DNA of 7,712 nucleotides from Omnitrophica bacterium RIFCSPLOWO2_01_FULL_45_10b (GCA_001804205.1 MHFM01000032.1:16385-24096); one strand, 5' to 3'; positions 1 through 7,260 are shown, counted from the first letter of the stretch. Made by a program: numbers and translations. Notes: a model not told the origin generated them from the letters alone.

Positions 1-3000
1 ACCAAAGCCGAGCGCATCTCGGAGCGGGGGGCTTGGTCTTGAATATCCAAATCGTCCATAAGAGCCCGCAGGTGCGCTTCATCTCCCGGATGATGTCTTC
101 TCATATCCTCAAGCTTTCCTTGAGCAATTCGATGTCCAATAATGTCTCCTAAAATAGTTTTGGCTTTTTTAAATTCTGGTTCGCTCCAACCCATCACGGC
201 TTTAGAATCCGGTTCATCGCCGTTAAATTGAAACGCTGTTTTGTCATGGTAACCCTGGTCTATTACGCTTCCATCTGGCAGCTTTTTTTCTTCGATCAGC
301 CACCAATTGCGATTTAAGAGATGAAGCAGTTCGATTAATTTTTTTCGATGGAGATGATTAACAGAATTATCATCGCTAGACGGCCGATTTAAAATTTTTT
401 GAAGCAACCCATCATATAGCCGAAGACGATTGAGGATAGCGTCTCCCTCTTCCCGCATCGTTCGAAGTTCTCTAAACAGTTTGACCATTTCAGGCTTTTC
501 TTTAACCGCTAAGATTTTTTGCCCCAAATTCCCATCTCTCTTTAAGCGTTCCCTCAAATTTTGAAGCCATACATTAAACGCTGCCAAATCCTCTAAAATG
601 AGCGGCTCTATTTTTGGGTATTGTTTCGAAGCATCCGGCAGCCACCCCGGATGTTGTATTGCAATCCACAAATTAGCCATTGAATTAATTTGAGCGGCGT
701 CCAATGTTTCATAAAAAATAGATTCGAAAGCGTCATGTTCATGAGTAAGTTCACTAATTTTTCCAAGCTCAATAAAAGCGGCTTGTTGAATCACCTCTAA
801 ATCTTCTTCCTCCATATTGGGTGAATAAATCGCTCGTTTTAAAACGCGGATGAGAAAAATATTTTCTTCGTCGAAAGAACCATCCTCCTGAAGCCGGGCT
901 AATACATGCCAATCCTCATCGGGACGCAGCAGGTTGGCGCCGTTGATGACAAAAGCAAGGGTATCTCCTTTCAATTGCGCAGAATCAAACTCAGCCATTC
1001 GGTTTGATCCCACAAGGAACATTTCACCTTCTTGCCGGTCAATTCGAATCTGAACATCCGGCACCGCCCGATCATGAAACTCGATAGAATGCGCATCCTG
1101 ACGATCTACTTCAATTTCCGAAAACGCCCGCAGCTCGCTGCGGCCAGCTTGAGTTCGTAAGGTTCGGATATGCTGGGCTTTTCCTGATACTTGTTGTTCA
1201 ATTCCACGCAAAACGTCATCTCCTAACCCGGTAAGACCCAGAAAAGCAAGCTTAAAGGTAGTTCGCATATAGTCGCGCAGCAGTTTAAGTTTCGCTTCGT
1301 ACCAATTCACTTTCTCCTGATTAAAAAATTCTGGTTTACGGAAATGCCTTAATTGGTACTGCACCTCAAGCATTGCTGTAATATACGCCGATGCCATAAA
1401 CAGATGAATCTGATCCAATATAGTCTGGATACCTTTTAATTCCATTCCCCGCACATTTTGATATTGCGACCTAAGAAAAGTTTTTTCAATCTGAAGCCGG
1501 TCCCATTTTTTATGCCAATGCTCATCACGAAGACGTTCCGGTACGGCCCTCATATCCCTCAATTGACGTTGGATTTTCTGATAGGCGGCTTGATAAGCCC
1601 GCGGAACTTCAAGCAAACGATCATTTTCACGCATCTCGGCACTTTTGTTACTGGAACCACGCACCTCGGAACGAGCAGGTGCCAGTACCAGCTCGATCCG
1701 CTCGGCATCAAGATCAGTAAGCGCTCCCCCTTTGTAAAGTTCGGCTTTCACATAGTCAGCGTCGCCGCTCTGCCTCAACTCTGAGCGCAAAGCAACGGCA
1801 TCGTCTAGATCCGGAAGCAAACCGACAGTTTTAAACAAAGCGCGCAAATGTGCTTGACCGGGCGTGTCGCGATTGCTTTTCTCACTGATAAACTGAGGTA
1901 ATTTTTGATTCCCAATCGCATTAATAATCTCTTTCCTCAAATATCCGAACCTGTAATAAATATTTGAGGCGATCAAAAGCAACAGCCTGAGGTAACCCTT
2001 TTCCTCTGAACTGAGAATGGCTGACCTTCCGATCAATTGCTCAACCGATTCAAAAGCCGTTAGGATTTCTCCTTCTTTTTCTGCCAGAACCGTCTCTAAA
2101 AGACCAAATCTTTTAGCGTTAAATCTTTTTCCCTCGCTCTTGCCTTCCTGCGATTTTTTCCTCAAACTAATTTTTGAAGAGCTTTCAATTTCAGCATCTA
2201 TCAATTGCTCATCTAGAGTATCTTGAAGTGTGAAATCAGAGATTCGCTCCGACTCATCTTTTTCCGCAGCATATTTTCTTGCTCCATCATTATTTTCTTT
2301 TTTCGTTTCCCAGTGAAGAGTCAAGAAATTATCCATTGCAATCGCCAATGACTCAGCGTCATCTTCATCTTTTCCTTGAAGCTTAAAAATTTGCTGTAGA
2401 TAACTCTTCCGAAACATCCGAACCATGGTCAGCCGTTTAAATATCTGAGCCTTCCTCCTTTTTCTAAAAGATTGAATATCATTCTCATCTGGCAATCGAT
2501 AAACATCTTCCAATCCGGCGCCCAGCAGTTTGCTGACTTGCGCGAAATCCAATCCTTTGACCAAAACATTAAAAGCACTAATTGTAAATTGTTTTTCAAG
2601 AGTCGCTTGAATTTCGGAAACTAACATATGAATTTCAGCAATGTAAATTTGAGTCTGCAGCGGAAAAACATTGCCTTCTCTCTGAGAATATTGAAGACAC
2701 TTAACGGTCTCGCGATAAGCAACCAAAGCGTGGGGAGGATTTTTAAGAATCTGATAGACCACCGCTTTTTTGAAATAAAGCTTCCCTAACCTGAAAAATA
2801 GAATTTGGGTTCCGACAAATTTCACCTGTTCAGCGAGCCCTTCCTTTGGTTCTTGATTTTCATCAAAACTCTTCATGGCTTCCGGAACTGACATGCTTAA
2901 CTTTGTTCTAAGCGCCTTAATATCCGTTCCAATTTTTTCTAATTCCTGGTTCCAATCTATGTAGTTCGAGTATTGACTCAATGCCCAAAAGGCCCAACGG

Positions 3001-6000
3001 CGCACTCGGGAATCTAACTTCGTTACATCAAAAGTGGCCTCTTTCAAATATTGAATAATTTCCTCAATTATTTCTGACGGAGGGTTTCGTAAAGTGCCTA
3101 GTACTTGTATCGCTTCTGCGCGTACCCGTGAATCGGAGTCTTCACGAATTCTTTTCCCCATTAGATCTATAATTTCTTTCAGTTCCTCTCCCGAATGCTG
3201 CGCCTGCCCCAGCAAAAATACGGCAGTCATCCGGATATTATTGTCAGGATTTTCAAAATCAGCTTTTAATTTATTAATACTCTCTCTGGATGAAATAAAT
3301 TTGCTGTATACTTGCTCAAATACTGCCATCTTAAGGGCCAAGACGATGGGAATACCGTTCTCGATTAAATCGAACATTCTCAAGGCAATTTCACGCAAGG
3401 GTCTCAGTTCTTCAGGATCTCCTGCTGATTGCTCAACGTGATGAATGAATTGTTTTTTTAATTGCTTTTGATCAAATTTCTCAGCGGCTTGAAAAACATC
3501 TTCTGACTTATCTTCGGGAATGTTGAGCGCATGTTTTAAAACTTCAAAAACTTTTGTGGATAACGAGTCGATTTGTTTTGGAAATTCTTTATTAAAATCA
3601 GCTACTGCCCCCGACAAAGACTGAGCCCTTATGAAGAGTCCGTTTGTCCAGCCAACCGCTGCCGCTAATGAAAAACTGGAACGAGCGGCAGACCCTTTTT
3701 CCAGATGATCTAAAAAAAGGGTCATATTGGCAGAAGTGTGGCTGATAATTCTATCTTCAATCTGCGCTTGAGAATAATATTTGGACTTTGCGCCCGTTTG
3801 AGATTGATGCGCTAAAGTATAGAGCAAGGCATGCCAAGCAAAATAAGCAGGACCAATATTAGCAGTCCCTTGAGAAACAAACAAAACTCCATGCGCATGC
3901 AGATAATTAACGGCTTCCGGTGTAGCAGTTAACGGATTTGCCTCAACCACCACTTTGACATGACTTGCCACAAAACGCTCTGCTTCCTTCTGATTAAATG
4001 AATCAGGCGGCGAATCCAGGACAAAGATGTCTGCTGAGGGGCCCAAAAAAGATCTTTGATTTTTAGAAATCTTTACATCCTGAATTCCTTCGTCCGCATA
4101 GGAATGGAGAGATTCGTCAAAAATTTTGAAAGAAGCAAAAAGCTTCCCTTCATCAATGTGTGCATTGATTCTCTTGATCAAAGCTCGTGGAAGAGCTCCT
4201 TCTGAGAAGTAAATTTCGCGTCTGGGCGTTCCGGCAGTTTTGGGATCAATGATTTCTGTGAACTCAAATCCGGTGCTCAGCGGATAGTCTTCCATCATGG
4301 TCCGGGTCACCTGAGAGGAGATATGACCATTACCGAAGATGCCGATTCTCAGCGTTTTAATGCTCCCACCAAAAATTTTCTTTTTGGCGTACGCATGATG
4401 AGCAATCGCTAAAATTGCGGCGGTAATTCCAACACCTGAAATTTTCCAACGTTCCATGGGAAAGCCGCCTCGTTTTTCTGAAGTGCCGACTGCAGGTGGT
4501 AGATTCCGTTTCAATGAACCAGTAGTGACGCCTTCATAAGCAGCTCTTCTGGAATCCACATCCAGCACAGTCTTCGTAATGAGGTCCATTTCCTTTGAAC
4601 CCATTTGCCTTCCCGGAGAAGCTATATATTCATTACCTAAAATATCCGCCACGGCAGAAGCGCTGTCTACGATCACCTGATTTTTATATTGTTCGTCCGT
4701 TTGATCTGTATTGGCGTTGGGCGCCGCAACGATGGTCCACCGAGCCCCGTCCGTAGGAACACTTCCCATTCTCGAGTTATCCGCCCGTTCCGCCAATTCC
4801 ATGACACGGGTTAATATCAACGAACGTTTCGTTTCATATTCTTCTTTACTGGTAGTGGCAAAATAACTCACGGGACCTTCCGCAACAATTACTTCTTTAG
4901 TTTTCCGGTTACCATAAAGTGCTTGAATCGATTCAAAATTTTTAGAATATACATAAAACAAACTCAAGGATGGATTCGGCTGTTGTTTCTTCGGAAGATA
5001 TTTTCTAAAAAACCCTGGATTTAATGCGATCCTGATCGGCAGTTTTTCCTCGATGCGGAATTGGTCGTCTGCATTGTGGTAGAGCATTGCTTTTTGTTTC
5101 AAGTCCTGAACAGAAGGTCTATGCCGTACTGGAAACAGGGCAGCCAAATGTTCCAACGCCTCTTGCAGTTCGACATCTCGAAGTTCTGAACGTTCTGCCG
5201 GGGCTAAAACTTTATCCGTGTTGGAAGAATCGTTGCGTATCTCGGAGCGGGAAACTAAAATCCATTTTCCGGATTTGTCAGGTTGAGCGGTGATTTGATA
5301 TACATCCGCCAAGGCGCTTAAATTAAATTCCGGCAATTGTTGAGTGCCCACGCCAATGTCATTGATTGCGGAAGCAAGACGCGCCAGACGATAGGGCTTA
5401 TGGGTTAAGCTTGCTATCAACGGATCAAGTGCAGGAAAAGCCATTCGAAGATTTTGCATGACCTGCGACTTTTCGAGTGCTGCTTGATGATAAACGCGGT
5501 CAATTCCCTCAAAAGAAGTAATTCTCGGCGCGATTTCGATATACGAATAATTTTGATCAGAAAATTGTTTCTTCAGACCTTCCGAATGGAAACCGCCGGT
5601 AACCAAAATCGCTTTTCGAGTCCGATGGGTTTCAAGCTGTCGCTTTGTATTCGACACTAAGAAATCTTCACGCTTTTTAGCAGTTCGATAAAAATGAAGG
5701 GCTTCTTGCGCTTGCTTTGAAATAAAACCAATCTTTACGTCATTGCGAAGCGGCGTTCCTGCGCTTTCCGTCATTGCGAGGAGGCCGTTAGGCCGACGCG
5801 GCAATCTAAGAACCGAGATTGCTTCGCCCCTGACAGGGCTCGCAATGACGGGCGGCGCAATCGCATCAAGACGTTTCCAAATATACTTGGGCTGATACGG
5901 CCTAGAATTTTGACGAAGTTCTTCATACTCAGGGCGGGTCAATTGAAGCAAAAGCAGTTTCTCAAGCACGATTGAATCTTTGAAGAGCAAAACCAAATCG

Positions 6001-7223
6001 CGCTCTTTGGCATTTTGAATCAAACCATCAAACAAGGAATTCGTAACCTGATCAATTTCTTTGAACAATCGTTCCGGTTCAAGCTCACTTTGAAAAATCA
6101 AAGCGGCCCATACTGCAACTAGGCTTGGGTAATCTTTAAAATTAAAGCCGCCTGGTAAAGCGATTTCATACAAATGCTCGAGGAAATAACGCGGCAGCTC
6201 ATCCGTCCAATCGCTGATCCCCTTCTCTAGTTTCCAATTTCGAAGACGTGATATAATTGCGGACATTTCGTCATTGCGAGGAGCCGTAGGCGACGAAGCA
6301 ATCTCAGATCGTAGATTGCTTCGCTCCGCTCGCAATGACGGATTTGATTCTAAAAAAGTAATCAATTTCTGGCGTTCGGTTTCTGCTTGCTCAAAATTTA
6401 TTTTGGATTCAATAACCTGTGCTTTGAAATAGCGGACGAGCATCGGGTATTCGGCCTGGGCTTTTTCATCTTCCAAATTGACCTGAAGCGCTCGGTCGGC
6501 TGTACTTTTTACACAGTGTAAAAATCCGGCTAAATCAAGTTTCTCCTCGCGCCATGATTGCCAGCTTCTTAAAAATTCTCTGAGATTTTTATTTAACGCA
6601 CGCGAACCTAAAAGTTCGATCTGACTTCGAAGCGTTTTGATAAATTTTTGACTCTCTTTTTTAGAGCTGATCAAATCTCGAAATGATTCCAAATTTTCCG
6701 CGTACGTTGCCGGTTCTTCAATTCCTTGCGCTTTGACTTTCTCAGGCGCTTCCAAAAGAAAAAGTTCAGCACCCGTGAGCTCCCCTACTTTGGCCAGCGC
6801 ATCGGCTATTTTTAAATTGAGGCTTTGGTCTTTAAAAATACGGAATAATTTTGGCTGAAGCTCTTGAGCGGCGCCTTCCGTCAAAATCAAGGAAAAACCA
6901 TAATCTTTAACTAAATGAGCGATGATCTTCTTGATATTGACCTGCGCTTCATAACTGCCGTGGGCATCTTGGATGTGAAGAACGAGCGGTGACTCTGACT
7001 TACTGCTGTGGGCCGGAATGATTTCCTTTACAACACCTAATTCTTTTGGAATTTCAAAATTGGCCCATTTCGGGCTTAAGATTTCGTGCTCTGGAGAATG
7101 AGTTTGAATACCGATGGAAGGCTGAGACCTTGCCAGCTCTGTTGTCGAAACACAGATCAGCAGGATAAAACTAATTGTGCGAAGAAAAAAATGTTCGGTG
7201 GCTTTGCGGCAGCTTAAGTGCAT
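1..7223 (-). CDS. Giant exported multidomain protein, partial (C-terminus outside window)
   Basis: I translated the minus strand from the ATG at 7221-7223 and met no stop through codon 2407; the frame leaves the window at base 1. Order of parts: signal peptide (1 to about 33); a domain with HIQDAH (83-88), TEGA (115-118) and GGFH (543-546); a dehydrogenase-like region (about 725-1200) with GNGHIS (964-969) and VVVEANP (1091-1097); HEAT-like helices (about 1315-1425); a charged helical stretch (about 1426-2027); and an unrecognised C-terminal part. My translation shows only about four cysteines, two of them in the signal peptide, which fits an exported protein. An in-frame TAG lies six codons before the ATG, so the ATG is the likely start, although CTG at 7236-7238 is also possible. 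Six RSE boxes and two palindromic elements are read through in frame. It has its own promoter. Function is unknown; a structural or binding role is inference. The frame is certain, the family is not. Confidence 0.93.
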   Translation of the reverse strand, partial: MHLSCRKATEHFFLRTISFILLICVSTTELARSQPSIGIQTHSPEHEILSPKWANFEIPKELGVVKEIIPAHSSKSESPLVLHIQDAHGSYEAQVNIKKIIAHLVKDYGFSLILTEGAAQELQPKLFRIFKDQSLNLKIADALAKVGELTGAELFLLEAPEKVKAQGIEEPATYAENLESFRDLISSKKESQKFIKTLRSQIELLGSRALNKNLREFLRSWQSWREEKLDLAGFLHCVKSTADRALQVNLEDEKAQAEYPMLVRYFKAQVIESKINFEQAETERQKLITFLESNPSLRAERSNLRSEIASSPTAPRNDEMSAIISRLRNWKLEKGISDWTDELPRYFLEHLYEIALPGGFNFKDYPSLVAVWAALIFQSELEPERLFKEIDQVTNSLFDGLIQNAKERDLVLLFKDSIVLEKLLLLQLTRPEYEELRQNSRPYQPKYIWKRLDAIAPPVIASPVRGEAISVLRLPRRPNGLLAMTESAGTPLRNDVKIGFISKQAQEALHFYRTAKKREDFLVSNTKRQLETHRTRKAILVTGGFHSEGLKKQFSDQNYSYIEIAPRITSFEGIDRVYHQAALEKSQVMQNLRMAFPALDPLIASLTHKPYRLARLASAINDIGVGTQQLPEFNLSALADVYQITAQPDKSGKWILVSRSEIRNDSSNTDKVLAPAERSELRDVELQEALEHLAALFPVRHRPSVQDLKQKAMLYHNADDQFRIEEKLPIRIALNPGFFRKYLPKKQQPNPSLSLFYVYSKNFESIQALYGNRKTKEVIVAEGPVSYFATTSKEEYETKRSLILTRVMELAERADNSRMGSVPTDGARWTIVAAPNANTDQTDEQYKNQVIVDSASAVADILGNEYIASPGRQMGSKEMDLITKTVLDVDSRRAAYEGVTTGSLKRNLPPAVGTSEKRGGFPMERWKISGVGITAAILAIAHHAYAKKKIFGGSIKTLRIGIFGNGHISSQVTRTMMEDYPLSTGFEFTEIIDPKTAGTPRREIYFSEGALPRALIKRINAHIDEGKLFASFKIFDESLHSYADEGIQDVKISKNQRSFLGPSADIFVLDSPPDSFNQKEAERFVASHVKVVVEANPLTATPEAVNYLHAHGVLFVSQGTANIGPAYFAWHALLYTLAHQSQTGAKSKYYSQAQIEDRIISHTSANMTLFLDHLEKGSAARSSFSLAAAVGWTNGLFIRAQSLSGAVADFNKEFPKQIDSLSTKVFEVLKHALNIPEDKSEDVFQAAEKFDQKQLKKQFIHHVEQSAGDPEELRPLREIALRMFDLIENGIPIVLALKMAVFEQVYSKFISSRESINKLKADFENPDNNIRMTAVFLLGQAQHSGEELKEIIDLMGKRIREDSDSRVRAEAIQVLGTLRNPPSEIIEEIIQYLKEATFDVTKLDSRVRRWAFWALSQYSNYIDWNQELEKIGTDIKALRTKLSMSVPEAMKSFDENQEPKEGLAEQVKFVGTQILFFRLGKLYFKKAVVYQILKNPPHALVAYRETVKCLQYSQREGNVFPLQTQIYIAEIHMLVSEIQATLEKQFTISAFNVLVKGLDFAQVSKLLGAGLEDVYRLPDENDIQSFRKRRKAQIFKRLTMVRMFRKSYLQQIFKLQGKDEDDAESLAIAMDNFLTLHWETKKENNDGARKYAAEKDESERISDFTLQDTLDEQLIDAEIESSSKISLRKKSQEGKSEGKRFNAKRFGLLETVLAEKEGEILTAFESVEQLIGRSAILSSEEKGYLRLLLLIASNIYYRFGYLRKEIINAIGNQKLPQFISEKSNRDTPGQAHLRALFKTVGLLPDLDDAVALRSELRQSGDADYVKAELYKGGALTDLDAERIELVLAPARSEVRGSSNKSAEMRENDRLLEVPRAYQAAYQKIQRQLRDMRAVPERLRDEHWHKKWDRLQIEKTFLRSQYQNVRGMELKGIQTILDQIHLFMASAYITAMLEVQYQLRHFRKPEFFNQEKVNWYEAKLKLLRDYMRTTFKLAFLGLTGLGDDVLRGIEQQVSGKAQHIRTLRTQAGRSELRAFSEIEVDRQDAHSIEFHDRAVPDVQIRIDRQEGEMFLVGSNRMAEFDSAQLKGDTLAFVINGANLLRPDEDWHVLARLQEDGSFDEENIFLIRVLKRAIYSPNMEEEDLEVIQQAAFIELGKISELTHEHDAFESIFYETLDAAQINSMANLWIAIQHPGWLPDASKQYPKIEPLILEDLAAFNVWLQNLRERLKRDGNLGQKILAVKEKPEMVKLFRELRTMREEGDAILNRLRLYDGLLQKILNRPSSDDNSVNHLHRKKLIELLHLLNRNWWLIEEKKLPDGSVIDQGYHDKTAFQFNGDEPDSKAVMGWSEPEFKKAKTILGDIIGHRIAQGKLEDMRRHHPGDEAHLRALMDDLDIQDQAPRSEMRSAL
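12..26 (-). repeat. RSE box (RSEMR, residues 2400-2404)
   Basis: The minus strand reads CGCTCCGAGATGCGC in the context QAPRSEMRSAL, just before the frame leaves the window. It closes the unit that begins after the box at residue 2028. Confidence 0.65.
27..1139 (-). other. Unrecognised C-terminal-side region between two RSE boxes
   Basis: About residues 2029-2399, bounded by RSELR at 2028 and RSEMR at 2400. It begins with strand-rich sequence (SEIEVDRQDAHSIEF, VQIRIDRQEGEMFLVGS, LAFVINGANLL), continues into long acidic helices (NMEEEDLEVIQQAAFIEL) and ends with helices rich in basic residues. The bounded beta-then-alpha layout looks like one folding unit. I do not recognise the family. Confidence 0.45.
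1128..1142 (-). repeat. RSE box (RSELR, residues 2028-2032)
   Basis: The minus strand reads CGCAGCGAGCTGCGG, which is itself nearly palindromic (CCGCAGC / GCTGCGG around two bases). It precedes the strand-rich unit starting at residue 2033. Confidence 0.6.
1629..1673 (-). repeat. RSE box pair (RSEVR 1851-1855 and a weaker SAEMR 1861-1865)
   Basis: CGTTCCGAGGTGCGT (1659-1673) is followed 30 bases later by the related AGTGCCGAGATGCGT (1629-1643). The peptide context VLAPARSEVRGSS matches the box at residue 678. The second member lacks the first arginine and is probably a diverged copy. Confidence 0.6.
1773..1787 (-). repeat. RSE box (RSELR, residues 1813-1817)
   Basis: The minus strand reads CGCTCAGAGTTGAGG in the context VALRSELRQSG, inside the long helical region. 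Its codons differ from those of the other boxes while the peptide is kept. Confidence 0.55.
2949..3281 (-). other. HEAT-like helical repeat module
   Basis: About residues 1315-1425 show paired helices with the usual spacing and an arginine-bearing second helix: NNIRMTAVFLLGQ, then DSRVRAEAIQVLGTL, then DSRVRRWAFWALSQY. The D-S-R-V-R-x-x-A pattern repeats about 41 residues apart, as in HEAT/PBS-lyase-like repeats, which usually serve as protein-binding surfaces. About three units are visible. Confidence 0.6.
3624..5051 (-). other. Degenerate Glu/Leu/Phe/Val dehydrogenase-like region (pseudoenzyme)
   Basis: About residues 725-1200. Several blocks align by eye with hexameric glutamate dehydrogenases in the right order. 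These are VIVAEGPVSYF (778-788) where the family has its GGAKGG loop, SPGRQMGSKEMD (869-880) where it has PAPDxGTgxREM, TTGS (900-903) for the TGKP block, IGIFGNGHIS (960-969) for the Rossmann GxGNVG, and VVVEANPLTATPEA (1091-1104) for VVEGANGPTTPEA. The catalytic lysine loop has become GPVSYF, the catalytic aspartate position is G871, and the third Rossmann glycine is S969. I infer that the fold is kept and the amination chemistry is lost; nucleotide binding may or may not survive. Such an enzyme behind a signal peptide is itself odd. Confidence 0.68.
5178..5192 (-). repeat. RSE box (RSELR, residues 678-682)
   Basis: The minus strand reads CGTTCAGAACTTCGA. It lies 57 bases after the previous box in the same linker and is preceded by VLAPAE, a context shared with the box at residue 1851 despite different codons. 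Confidence 0.6.
5235..5249 (-). repeat. RSE box (RSEIR, residues 659-663)
   Basis: The minus strand reads CGCTCCGAGATACGC, one base different from the box at 12-26. It sits in the linker between the N-terminal domain and the dehydrogenase-like region, in the context VSRSEIRND. Confidence 0.65.
5738..5850. repeat. Palindromic element, copy 2, with an extra half-repeat, inside the giant gene
   Basis: The full unit spans 5769-5850, with CGTCATTGCGAG and CTCGCAATGACG ends and an inner GCAATCT (5801-5807) / AGATTGC (5816-5822). A second end, CGTCATTGCGAA, lies 31 bases away at 5738-5749, so this is a full copy plus a half. It is read as VIASPVRGEAIS, then LLAMT, then LRND (about residues 459-496). 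These are different frames from copy 1, yet no stop arises. Confidence 0.83.
6269..6340. repeat. Palindromic element, copy 1, inside the giant gene (72 bases, in frame)
   Basis: The ends CGTCATTGCGAG (6269-6280) and CTCGCAATGACG (6329-6340) are exact complements. An inner pair, CGAAGCAATCT (6294-6304) and AGATTGCTTCG (6313-6323), is also exact, with an eight-base loop. It adds 24 codons (about residues 295-319), read as SLRAERSNL...PRND, without a stop or frame change. The ends are of the type I recall as dispersed repeats in many uncultured bacterial genomes; in-frame insertion is known for Rickettsia palindromic elements. Confidence 0.85.
7125..7223 (-). other. Signal peptide of the giant protein
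   Basis: Residues 1-33 have a positive n-region (R6, K7, R15), a hydrophobic core from about 16 to 25 (TISFILLICV), and a plausible signal peptidase I site A31-R32-S33 before Q34. The cysteine at 24 is preceded by isoleucine, not Gly/Ala/Ser, so a lipoprotein lipobox is unlikely. The protein is therefore expected outside the cytoplasm (inference). Confidence 0.7.
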
Positions 7224-7250
7224 TTGATTAATTTGCAGCTAAAAATATCT

Positions 7251-7260
7251 TACCTCCTCA
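7251..7260 (-). promoter_or_regulatory. Strong Shine-Dalgarno sequence, unusually far from the ATG
   Basis: The minus strand reads TGAGGAGGTA, an almost perfect anti-16S match, but 29 bases lie between its AGGAGG core and the ATG at 7223, whereas 5-9 is usual. In-frame alternatives nearer to it are CTG at 7236-7238 (14 bases away) and an AUU. A hairpin could bring the site closer, or a short leader peptide could use it. Confidence 0.6.

Larger units (their letters stand above)
1143..2948 (-). other. Long charged helical region of the giant protein, no recognised family
   Basis: About residues 1426-2027. The first part (about 1470-1530) has TPR-like helices (FRLGKLYFKKAVVYQIL, then ALVAYRETVKCLQYSQ) but too few clear units to call. 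A lysine/arginine-rich stretch near 1680-1705 and alternating acidic and basic segments suggest surface-exposed helices. RSE boxes at residues 1813, 1851 and 2028, plus a weaker copy at 1861, divide it. No catalytic motif was seen. Confidence 0.45.
5424..6992 (-). other. N-terminal domain with IQDAH / TEGA / GGFH motifs, possibly ChaN/EreA/TIKI-like
   Basis: About residues 78-600. A predicted strand LVLHIQDAHG (80-89) is followed by an amphipathic helix and a second strand ending LILTEGA (112-118). Near the other end, AILVTGGFH (538-546) reads as a strand followed by a histidine turn. In the ChaN/EreA/TIKI/TraB group, an early acidic residue after a strand and a late Gly-x-His turn are hallmark positions, and the spacing here is compatible once the two palindromic insertions (about residues 295-319 and 459-496) are set aside. 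The match is by motif only, and metal or haem binding is not shown. It could equally be a lineage-specific domain. Confidence 0.4.

Noticed and set aside
1458..1784. Plus-strand open frame of about 108 codons
   Set aside because: It lies fully antisense to the giant gene, has no ribosome binding site or recognisable family, and its composition mirrors the real frame.
2017..3441. Plus-strand frames at 2017-2226 and 3094-3441
   Set aside because: Serine-rich antisense shadows of the giant gene with no motif or start signal.
5087..5660. Plus-strand frames at 5087-5293 and 5454-5660
   Set aside because: Antisense to the dehydrogenase-like and N-terminal regions, whose minus-strand motifs are clearly coding.
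6305..6319. Another RSE box (LRSEIA) inside palindromic copy 1
   Set aside because: It arises from the loop and inner stem of the palindrome and lacks the final arginine.
5738..6340. CRISPR array
   Set aside because: The repeated ends are palindromic, irregularly spaced and inside a continuous reading frame, with no regular spacers.
7199..7223. Lipoprotein signal at cysteine 24
   Set aside because: The residue before cysteine is isoleucine, which does not fit the lipobox; an ordinary signal peptidase I site is more plausible.
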